20,168 bases of DNA. Source: Accumulibacter sp964428215 (GTDB taxonomy: Bacteria; Pseudomonadota; Gammaproteobacteria; Burkholderiales; Rhodocyclaceae). The notes below the pieces were generated by a model that saw only the letters and a list, made by a program, of their open reading frames with translations, ran no database searches and had not been told where the DNA came from. The stretch is from the NCBI GenBank assembly GCA_964428215.1, contig CAYRXO010000048.1, positions 1-20,168 of the forward strand, given 5' to 3'. Both the position numbers and the translations under genes were made by a program. Below, one piece after another: positions 13,878 through 20,168 of this stretch (positions within the stretch are counted from its first letter, which is position 1; every line of letters starts with the position of its first letter).

Positions 13878-15395
13878 ATGTCTTTGACCCTGTTCTTTGG
13901 GTTGTGTTTAGTTGTTTCGGGTGTTGTTATTCGATTCGGGATGTTTTTGACTACGCGCCTTGGAGTGCTGGACCATCCGGGGGGGCACAAGCAGCATGGT
14001 GCCAGTACGCCTTTCGTCGGCGGTTTCGGTCTCATGGCGGTGGTGATGACGGTTCTCTTTTTTGGTTCCGCTTATTTTCCCGAGCTTTGGTTGCATCCGA
14101 TCCAGATCATCGCAACCTGCGCAGCTATACTGTTTGTCACAGGTTTTGCTGATGATATTTGGCACCTCGGGTTCAAAACTCGCTTGCTCATCCAGGTCAT
14201 GGTGGCGGTTGGCATGGTTTATCTGGGCGGTGTCGAACTGGCAACATTGGGGCAGATCATTCCTTCCTTTTCCATCAATTTAGGTTTTTTGGCCATACCT
14301 TTTACAATCTTCGCTGCTGTTGGGCTGATTAACGCGCTGAACATGATCGATGGTCTCGACGGGCTGTCAGGTTCGCTGTCCTTGATCAGCCTCGGCTTGA
14401 CCGCTGTCGTGGCCACTGCTGCGCAGAGCACGACCTATCTGATCCTTATTGTTGCCCTCATGGGGGGGGTTGCCGGTTTTCTTTATTACAATTTGCGTTA
14501 CCCGTCAAACAGGCAGGCACGAGTTTTTCTTGGCGATAATGGCAGCATGTTGCTCGGCTTTATCTTCGCCTGGCTCTTCATTGCGCTCTCGCAAGGGTCG
14601 CGTCCGGCAATGACGCCGGTTACCGCGTTGTGGTTGTTTGCCGTGCCGCTCATGGATACTATCAGCGTGATGCTGCGACGGATCCTGGCGGGAAAGTCAC
14701 CGTTTCACGCGGACAGAAATCATCTTCATCACCTGTTCGTTCGCGCGGGATTTCGCGTCAGCGATACCGTTCGGATTGTTGCTCTGCTTCAACTGGTTCT
14801 TGGCGCCTTCGGAATTGTCGGATGGCAGTTGAGAGTGCCGGAGTATCTGATGTTCTGGCTATTCATCCTGGCTTCCGCTAGTTATTTCTTGGTGATTTTG
14901 CAGCCTCGCTATTTCGTGCACTACCTGCGTCGACTGAACGCGGCCATGGGCTTGGTTCCGGTCCTGGCTCGCGGAGTGTTCGTTGGCTATTTTGCTAGAG
15001 AGGACGCTAAAGGCATAGTTGGTGATCTCGCTGAAAAACTGGCTGACCGCTACAATTGCCAATTCAGCCTGAAACAGGCAGAACACCGCAAACCAAGTGA
15101 GACCAACGTCTATGCTGTAATTGAAATCGAAGGTGGTTTTGATGAGGTGTCTGCCGGTGAGGTTCGGCGACTTTTAGCTGAGGTCAGAAGAAATTTATCG
15201 GGGCAACGCAATCTGCAGTTGCGCCTGTTCATTCAACGGGAAAAGGAAAACGATCGTCGGGTCAAGCAACTGGCGGGTTTTGGAAAAACGGAAGCACGGC
15301 GAGGAGTGGACCGGCGAGAAAAATCAAATAATCCCCTCTCCTGTACCTCCGTTACCAGTCATAAAAAGAAGATGGCGAGAGTTGTCCGAGTGTAA
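13878..15395 (+). CDS. wecA: WecA/Rfe-type undecaprenyl-phosphate sugar-1-phosphate transferase with C-terminal extension
   Basis: Inner-membrane enzyme of the MraY/WecA family that moves a sugar-1-phosphate (GlcNAc-1-P in WecA) from a UDP-sugar to undecaprenyl phosphate, the first step of repeat-unit synthesis. Of its 505 residues, about 1-345 form the multi-helix core. Family motifs are ADDIW (Asp92-Asp93), NMIDGLDG (Asp158, Asp161), FLGDNGS (Asp220) and HADRNHLHHLF (His282-His285). The ATG at 13878 has GAGG 7 nt upstream; an upstream TTG at 13842 sits only 2 nt from a strong AAGGAG and is less likely. Residues about 350-505 form a hydrophilic extension not found in E. coli WecA (367 residues), with mixed alpha/beta character and a basic tail. 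Sugar specificity cannot be read from sequence. It follows the PEP-CTERM gene and precedes wzb by 276 nt. Confidence 0.9.
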   Translation: MSLTLFFGLCLVVSGVVIRFGMFLTTRLGVLDHPGGHKQHGASTPFVGGFGLMAVVMTVLFFGSAYFPELWLHPIQIIATCAAILFVTGFADDIWHLGFKTRLLIQVMVAVGMVYLGGVELATLGQIIPSFSINLGFLAIPFTIFAAVGLINALNMIDGLDGLSGSLSLISLGLTAVVATAAQSTTYLILIVALMGGVAGFLYYNLRYPSNRQARVFLGDNGSMLLGFIFAWLFIALSQGSRPAMTPVTALWLFAVPLMDTISVMLRRILAGKSPFHADRNHLHHLFVRAGFRVSDTVRIVALLQLVLGAFGIVGWQLRVPEYLMFWLFILASASYFLVILQPRYFVHYLRRLNAAMGLVPVLARGVFVGYFAREDAKGIVGDLAEKLADRYNCQFSLKQAEHRKPSETNVYAVIEIEGGFDEVSAGEVRRLLAEVRRNLSGQRNLQLRLFIQREKENDRRVKQLAGFGKTEARRGVDRREKSNNPLSCTSVTSHKKKMARVVRV

Positions 15396-15671
15396 GATAT
15401 ATTTACCGAGGTTCAAATCGCCAAGCCGATAATCCAAACCTTTCTCTTGCTAGGCGCAACAGAAGTAGTGAGATCTGCTTGGCTACTTTCTCAAGAAGAT
15501 AGTTGGGATGTAAAAAGCTTTTGGGCAGAAAATTATTATACAGATATATTATTGCATTTATAAATCATTAGCAAAGTGAAGGCAAGTCCCTTTCTCAGAA
15601 AAGTCGTGCAGCAAGTGAGGGCGACATGTTCGCGAATGATCGTAGAAATGGAATGAATCGTAAGTTGTATC
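15396..15671 (+). promoter_or_regulatory. AT-rich wecA-wzb gap with possible sigma-70 promoter
   Basis: This 276-nt gap is much more AT-rich than the genes on either side. TTGGGC (15521-15526) and TATATT (15545-15550) are 18 nt apart and could be -35 and -10 boxes of a weak sigma-70 promoter giving wzb its own transcript, with a leader of about 115 nt. No gene or strong terminator hairpin is seen in the gap. The promoter call rests on these hexamers only. Confidence 0.3.
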
Positions 15672-16127
15672 TTGTTCAATAGAATTCTCATTGTCTGTAC
15701 AGGCAACATTTGTCGTAGCCCGGCAGCGGAACATATACTGCGACAGCAATTGTCTAGCTTGGCGTCCTGGCAGGGGGCGGTCCGCTCTGCGGGTACGGGA
15801 GCATTGGTTAACCATCCTGTCGACGAGACCACCGAGGCACAGTTGCGTGCTGACGGCGGTCCCGATCTCAAGGCGCATCGCGCCGTGCAACTCGCCCTTG
15901 AGCATTTGCGATGGGCCGATCTGGTATTGGTTATGGAAAAGCATCATCGACAGGTTGTTTTGAATATTGATGCGGCGGCGCGTGGCAAAACATTTTTGCT
16001 GGGACATTGGCTGGATATTGAAATCCCCGATCCATATCGGCGCGGAGAACAGGCGCATGCCGATGCCTTGCGACTTATTCGTGTGGCTATTTCGTCCTGG
16101 CTCAACAAGTTTCGGACATGCGCATAG
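15672..16127 (+). CDS. wzb: Low-molecular-weight protein tyrosine phosphatase, Wzb type
   Basis: Cytoplasmic phosphatase expected to dephosphorylate the tyrosine tail of the Wzc kinase and so cycle polysaccharide export. The 151 residues (E. coli Wzb has 147) begin MFNRILIVCTGNICRSPAAE, containing the C(X)5R catalytic loop with Cys9 and Arg15. The general-acid aspartate is Asp120 in IEIPDPYRRG, preceded by LLGHWLD as in Wzb. The start must be TTG at 15672: an in-frame stop is at 15654-15656 and no ATG or GTG lies between. The ribosome-binding site is weak. A tiny frame (ATG 15653 to TAG 15682) overlaps the start. Confidence 0.92.
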   Translation: MFNRILIVCTGNICRSPAAEHILRQQLSSLASWQGAVRSAGTGALVNHPVDETTEAQLRADGGPDLKAHRAVQLALEHLRWADLVLVMEKHHRQVVLNIDAAARGKTFLLGHWLDIEIPDPYRRGEQAHADALRLIRVAISSWLNKFRTCA

Positions 16128-16229
16128 ATTCATCTAGGTGATCGTTTAGCGGCATTCCTTGGTGCATTACTGGTGCTCTTGGATTTGGGGCTCGAGCCCG
16201 TCATTGAAGATTTCCGACTGTTTTTTAAT

Positions 16230-16254
16230 GCATGGAGCAGTGTCTGCTCCATGC
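16230..16254 (+). repeat. Perfect 11-bp hairpin in the wzb-wza gap
   Basis: GCATGGAGCAG (16230-16240) and CTGCTCCATGC (16244-16254) are exact inverse complements around a 3-nt TGT loop. A T run lies before it (16220-16226), not after, so it is not a standard intrinsic terminator in either direction. It could be an RNA processing or stability element, or a protein-binding dyad, about 75 nt ahead of the wza start. Confidence 0.6.
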
Positions 16255-16328
16255 TGTGTGTAGAAGGGGCACTGCTCGGCGCAAGCTTAAACGAGCGGCA
16301 TTGCCAGAGTAATAAAAAGGATTCATGA

Positions 16329-17510
16329 ATGAGCAATTCTGTTCCATTGATCAATAAATTGCGGCCAATACTGACTACTTTGCTGCTTGGTTCGCTGTCT
16401 GCTTGTGCTATGTCGCCTGGTAATCACAGTTATTCGCCGACCGAGCATTCGGAGGTCAAGGTTCCCGTACAAAAAGGCGAAGAGGTCTTTCCCGAAAACA
16501 TAAAGATAAAGCAGATCAGCGCTGAATTGATCATTAACATGTTCAAGGCGTCTCGCCCAAATCAGATGCCGGGTAGCCGCGCCAGCACTAGCCTGGCAAA
16601 AGCATCGCAAGTCGACCCGGCGGCTCAAGCCATCAATTATCGACTCGGCCCTGGCGACATCATTTCCATCATCGTTTGGGATCATCCGGAACTCACCACA
16701 CCTGCCGGTACCTTCCGTACCGCCGAGCAAGCGGGAACCGTGGTGGCCGAAGACGGAACGATCTTCTATCCCTACGTTGGTGTCATCAAGGTTGCCGGAA
16801 AGACCATGCGTGAAGTACGCGATATTTTAGCCAATAAACTCGCTAAATACATCGAAAAAGTTCAAATCGATGTCCGCATGGCTCAATTTCGTAGCAAACG
16901 GGTGTATGTCGTTGGCGAGGTCGCCAAACCGGGTACGCAGGATATTACCGACATACCAATGACCGTTCTGGAAGCCGTCAATCGCGCCGGGGGATTCACA
17001 CCCGAAGCCGATTACAGCCGTGTACTGCTTACTCGGCGCGGTACGACATACCGTGTCGACATTCAAGCCATGTATGAAGAAGGTGCCACTGAGCAAAATA
17101 CTTTGCTGGAACCGGGAGATATCCTCAATGTCTCCGACCGCAGCTACAACAAGATTTTCGTGTTGGGCGAAGTCCTGAAGCCGGGGTCGATGGTCATGAA
17201 CAAAAAGCGCTCGACGCTCGCCGAAGCCCTGAGCGATGCCGGTCACATCAATCAAGATCGCGCCAGTCCGCGCTGGATTTACGTCATGCGTAGCGACAGT
17301 GACACGCCCGAATTATTCCATCTCGACGGACGCTCGCCAGACGCCATGTTGTTGGCCGACCGCTTCCCGCTCAAGCCGCGCGACATCGTCTACGTCGACG
17401 CCGCTGACATCATCCGCTGGAACCGCGTGATCTCCAACATTCTGCCGACATCCAACATGCTCAACCTGACCAGTGGCACGCGTTACCCACTGTTCGGCGG
17501 ACGGCAATAG
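16329..17510 (+). CDS. wza: Wza-type outer-membrane polysaccharide export lipoprotein
   Basis: Outer-membrane channel subunit that carries exopolysaccharide from the periplasm to the cell surface, docking on Wzc. The 393 residues (E. coli Wza has 379) start with a lipoprotein signal ending in the lipobox LSAC, lipidated Cys26. Then come the polysaccharide export domain (YRLGPGDIISIIVWDHPEL at about 104-122, DGTIFYPYVGVIKVAG) and two SLBB domains (KRVYVVGEVAKPG at about 190-202 and KIFVLGEVLKPG at about 275-286). The C-terminal segment IIRWNRVISNILPT (about 361-374) matches the amphipathic helix that forms the outer-membrane barrel of Wza. The ATG at 16329 follows AAAAGGA by about 11 nt and abuts an upstream TGA. 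Confidence 0.95.
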   Translation: MSNSVPLINKLRPILTTLLLGSLSACAMSPGNHSYSPTEHSEVKVPVQKGEEVFPENIKIKQISAELIINMFKASRPNQMPGSRASTSLAKASQVDPAAQAINYRLGPGDIISIIVWDHPELTTPAGTFRTAEQAGTVVAEDGTIFYPYVGVIKVAGKTMREVRDILANKLAKYIEKVQIDVRMAQFRSKRVYVVGEVAKPGTQDITDIPMTVLEAVNRAGGFTPEADYSRVLLTRRGTTYRVDIQAMYEEGATEQNTLLEPGDILNVSDRSYNKIFVLGEVLKPGSMVMNKKRSTLAEALSDAGHINQDRASPRWIYVMRSDSDTPELFHLDGRSPDAMLLADRFPLKPRDIVYVDAADIIRWNRVISNILPTSNMLNLTSGTRYPLFGGRQ

Positions 17511-17594
17511 ATCAGGTCGAAAATGATGCAAAAAGCTCAAGCCCCGTGGTAGGTTGGGACATATCCGTTTAGGATGTTTTGTTAATTAGCCGCA

Positions 17595-17683
17595 AAGCAT
17601 TGCTTTCCCGCAATCGCGGGGGCGTAGGTTTGAGTTTTATTTTGATTTTTATTTTTTCGGAAATTTGTTTTCCGGCAATGCTT
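17595..17683 (+). promoter_or_regulatory. Nested inverted repeats in the wza-wzc leader
   Basis: An outer 9-bp pair, AAGCATTGC (17595-17603) with GCAATGCTT (17675-17683), encloses two hairpins: CCCGC/GCGGG (17607-17620, loop AATC) and CGGAAA/TTTCCG (17658-17674, loop TTTGT), the latter directly abutting the outer stem. The span between them is U-rich. The structure ends right before the only AAGG ahead of wzc, 16 nt from its ATG. A translational or attenuation control element is inferred. Confidence 0.4.
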
Positions 17684-17703
17684 AAGGCGACACAGAACAA
17701 TTC

Positions 17704-19953
17704 ATGGAACAAGACCAACTCAAAGTGAGTGCTGTAGCACAGACTGTCGGTACATCGCAAACATCCCAAGTGACATTAGAAGAAAATGACGAAGGAGTTT
17801 CTATCGGCGAAATAGTAGCGACGATCATGGAATACAGATGGCTGATCGTTGCTGTAACTGTCTTGGCAATATTGATCGGTCTGGTTGTCATATTCGTTGC
17901 CAGGCCGGTTTACCGCGCCGATGGACTTTTGCAAGTCGAGGAAAAAAATAATGGCATTGGCTCGCTAAAAGCGCTGCAACCTTTGCTTGGAGAGGAAACC
18001 AACGTTTCGGCTGAGATAGAGATTCTGGCGTCGCGCATGGTCTTGGGTCGGGTGGTCGACAAACTAAAGCTCGATATCAATGTGGTGCCAAAGACTTTTC
18101 CGTTGATCGGCGGCACCATTGCACGTCGATACCAAGAGCCTGAACCAAGAGCACCCCTTTTTGGTTTCTCCAGCTATGCTTGGGGAGGCGAAAAAATCCA
18201 GATTGATGGACTGGACGTGCCACGACTGTATCTCGATGAACCACTGCTTCTTGTTGCGGGCGAAGCAGGTTCGTATTCCTTGATCGATGATTCCGGTAAA
18301 GCTCTGCTTGAGGGTGCTGAGGGTATTCGGGCCAACAAGCAAGGCTTTTCAATTTTCGTGGCGCAACTCAAGGCGCGCCCTGGTACCAAATTCATTTTAA
18401 GCAAACGGTCTCAGGAAGCCGCCATTGCTCAATTGCGCAATAACTACTCAGTCAAGGAGCGTGGCAAAAAATCTGGAATCATCGAACTGGGCTTGCTGGG
18501 GAACGACTACGATCAAATCGGTGGCGTGCTGGACGAAATCCTTAACACCTATGTGCGCCAAAATGTTGAGCGCCGTTCGGCTGAAGCGGAGAAAACGCTC
18601 AAGTTTCTCGATACACAGCTTCCCGCGTTAAAGGCTCAGCTCGACGCGGCTGAAGCCGCCTACAACAACTACCGCCAAAGCCGAGGCTCGCTCGATCTCA
18701 GTTTGGAAACCCAGGGCGTACTGAAATCGGTGGTGGATGTTGAAGACGCTGCCGTCAAGCTTAAACAGGAGCGTGAAGAACTGCGCCAGCGCTTTACCGC
18801 TGAACATCCAGCTATTCAGGCTGTTGACGCGAAACTGGCGCGACTCAACGAGCGTCGCAGACAGTTTGAAAATGAAGTAGCAAAACTACCCGATACCCAA
18901 CAGACGGTTCTGCGTTTGGCCAGAGACGTGGAGGTGTCCGGCAAGCTTTACACCGAACTATTGAATACCGCGCAGCAACTCAAAGTTTCCAAAGCCGGTA
19001 CGGTTGGAGATGTGCGCATAATCGACTTTTCTGCTGTTGCTCGAGATCCTGTTGGCATTAAACCCATCGCAATTTTGGGAATTTCGACGCTTCTTGGATT
19101 GATGACCAGCTTGCTGATCATTTTGGTGTTGCGCGCTCTACGAGTTATGGTAGAAGATCCCGAGGTCATAGAAACCAAGCTGGGTTTGCCGGTATACGCG
19201 ACAGTGCCGCACAGCAAGACTGAGCTGATGCTAAGTCGTAAATCGAAGACGGGTGAAAGTGTTGGCGAATTACTGGCGATTAGCCAACCCGACGACGACG
19301 CCGTCGAAAGCCTGCGCAGCCTGCGCACCACGCTGCACTTCGCCATGCTTGATGCCCGCCGTAGTTCAGTACTGGTGACCGGTTCCAGTCCCAGTTTGGG
19401 CAAGAGTTTCATCTCGAAAAATCTGGGTGCCGTTCTGGCGCAGCTGGGCAAGCGCATCGTTCTAGTCGATGGAGATTTACGACGTGGTCACATTCACAAG
19501 GAATTCGGATTGCAGCGAGCGATTGGTGTTTCCGAGTATGTCGCGGGCCAGAACACGCTAGACGACATTGTTAAAGCCACGCGCGTGAAGGATCTTTCCG
19601 TCGTCACAACCGGCCAGATTCCGCCCAATCCTTCCGAGTTGTTGATGCACCCCCGATTCGAGGAATTGTTGATCGCGCTCGGCCAACGTTTCGATACCCT
19701 GATCATTGATGCGCCACCGATTCTTGCCGTTTCCGATGCGGCGATTATCGGGCGACATGTGGGAGCGACTCTGGTGATAGCGCGTGCCGGTAAACAGCCG
19801 ATTCAGGAACTGGAGCAGGCCGTTAAGCGCCTTAACCAGGCGGGTGTTCAGGTTAAGGGATTCATTTTCAATGATCTGAATATAGATCGACAGCGCTACC
19901 GTTATGGCTATAAAGGATACGTATATCGTTACTCATATAATACTAAAGATTAA
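17704..19953 (+). CDS. wzc: Wzc-type polysaccharide co-polymerase and tyrosine autokinase
   Basis: Inner-membrane protein that controls polymer length and export with Wza and autophosphorylates on tyrosines. Of 749 residues, the Wzz-like part has membrane helices at about 47-66 and 455-476 flanking a periplasmic coiled-coil region (about 295-425) with the GNVR-type segment before helix 2. The cytoplasmic BY-kinase domain carries the EX2RX2R oligomerisation motif (Glu535, Arg538, Arg541), Walker A GSSPSLGKS (560-568), Walker A' VLVDGD (586-591) and Walker B LIIDAPP (666-672). The C-terminal tail has seven tyrosines (732, 734, 736, 739, 741, 743, 745), the autophosphorylation cluster. The ATG at 17704 fits the N-terminus, but no close ribosome-binding site is seen; AAGG lies 16 nt upstream. 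It is 193 nt after wza, a long gap for functional partners. Confidence 0.95.
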   Translation: MEQDQLKVSAVAQTVGTSQTSQVTLEENDEGVSIGEIVATIMEYRWLIVAVTVLAILIGLVVIFVARPVYRADGLLQVEEKNNGIGSLKALQPLLGEETNVSAEIEILASRMVLGRVVDKLKLDINVVPKTFPLIGGTIARRYQEPEPRAPLFGFSSYAWGGEKIQIDGLDVPRLYLDEPLLLVAGEAGSYSLIDDSGKALLEGAEGIRANKQGFSIFVAQLKARPGTKFILSKRSQEAAIAQLRNNYSVKERGKKSGIIELGLLGNDYDQIGGVLDEILNTYVRQNVERRSAEAEKTLKFLDTQLPALKAQLDAAEAAYNNYRQSRGSLDLSLETQGVLKSVVDVEDAAVKLKQEREELRQRFTAEHPAIQAVDAKLARLNERRRQFENEVAKLPDTQQTVLRLARDVEVSGKLYTELLNTAQQLKVSKAGTVGDVRIIDFSAVARDPVGIKPIAILGISTLLGLMTSLLIILVLRALRVMVEDPEVIETKLGLPVYATVPHSKTELMLSRKSKTGESVGELLAISQPDDDAVESLRSLRTTLHFAMLDARRSSVLVTGSSPSLGKSFISKNLGAVLAQLGKRIVLVDGDLRRGHIHKEFGLQRAIGVSEYVAGQNTLDDIVKATRVKDLSVVTTGQIPPNPSELLMHPRFEELLIALGQRFDTLIIDAPPILAVSDAAIIGRHVGATLVIARAGKQPIQELEQAVKRLNQAGVQVKGFIFNDLNIDRQRYRYGYKGYVYRYSYNTKD

Positions 19954-20168
19954 ATATTTTTAGTTCATACAAAAAATTCGAGAAAGTTCACGCAAAGTGT
20001 TGATTTTTAGGAAAAAATAATAGTTATAAAATTATTTTTTAAGGTAAACCAGATTTGTTAATGTATTAGTAAATAGGTATTTGGGTGCGCTTTCGCGTAA
20101 CCAATCACCCCCTTACTGAAATGGCGGGCAAAGGCGGCATTGGTAGTCCTTGGCGGCCGGCCTGAAGG
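19954..20168 (+). other. Gene-free 3' end of window, AT-rich then GC-rich
   Basis: No gene is supported here. The first 125 nt are strongly AT-rich. They contain an all-AT inverted repeat, AAAAAATAAT (20012-20021) with ATTATTTTTT (20031-20040), whose 3' arm supplies a T run, so it could act as a weak terminator 60 nt past wzc. From about 20085 composition turns GC-rich, with GGGTG/CACCC arms at about 20083-20110. A downstream exopolysaccharide gene probably starts outside the window. Confidence 0.5.

Noticed and set aside
17618..17630. GGGGCGTAGG resembling the ops element (GGCGGTAG) recruited by RfaH in polysaccharide operons
   Set aside because: One G of the core is missing and it lies inside the operon, not in a promoter-proximal leader; too weak to claim.
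1..20168. CRISPR arrays, insertion sequences, tRNA or rRNA genes
   Set aside because: I saw no regularly spaced repeats, transposase frames, terminal repeats or RNA-gene landmarks on reading both strands.

Overview
The window looks like chromosomal DNA of a betaproteobacterium, most likely of the Rhodocyclaceae type (Dechloromonas, Propionivibrio or Accumulibacter relatives). The evidence is the spc-alpha ribosomal gene order with infA placed between secY and rpmJ, the close match of the ribosomal proteins to proteobacterial forms, moderate GC content, and a PEP-CTERM protein next to exopolysaccharide genes. The genus assignment is inference; no rRNA or other taxonomic marker is in the window.

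Region 1 (1-7926, + strand) is the distal spc operon and the alpha operon: rplE (5' end cut by the window), rpsN, rpsH, rplF, rplR, rpsE, rpmD, rplO, secY, infA, rpmJ, rpsM, rpsK, rpsD, rpoA, rplQ. It is tightly packed, with gaps mostly of 1-40 nt, and ends in a clear intrinsic terminator. It supplies ribosomal proteins, the SecY channel, IF-1 and the RNA polymerase alpha subunit. secY starts with TTG and rpsD with GTG.

Region 2 (8048-12340, - strand) holds three genes transcribed toward the ribosomal operon: an Atm1-type ABC exporter, the Mg2+ channel mgtE, and a small secreted protein of unknown function. The exporter and mgtE are separated by 346 nt containing a perfect inverted repeat just upstream of a -10-like sequence; a second dyad spans the exporter stop codon.

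Region 3 (12341-20168, + strand) is an exopolysaccharide locus. It opens with a 586-nt gene-free stretch carrying a textbook sigma-54 (RpoN) -24/-12 promoter that drives a PEP-CTERM protein. Then come a WecA-type polyprenyl-phosphate sugar-1-phosphate transferase with an unusual soluble C-terminal extension, a Wzb-type low-molecular-weight tyrosine phosphatase, a Wza-type outer-membrane lipoprotein and a Wzc-type tyrosine autokinase with seven tyrosines at its C-terminus. WecA would start the lipid-linked repeat unit, Wza and Wzc would build the export conduit, and Wzb would dephosphorylate Wzc. The gaps in this locus are long (193-276 nt), AT-rich and contain RNA-capable inverted repeats, unlike the compact ribosomal operon. 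The most interesting unexplained signals are there: a nested dyad in the wza-wzc leader, a perfect 11-bp hairpin in the wzb-wza gap, and the RpoN promoter. I see no CRISPR array, insertion sequence, tRNA or rRNA.
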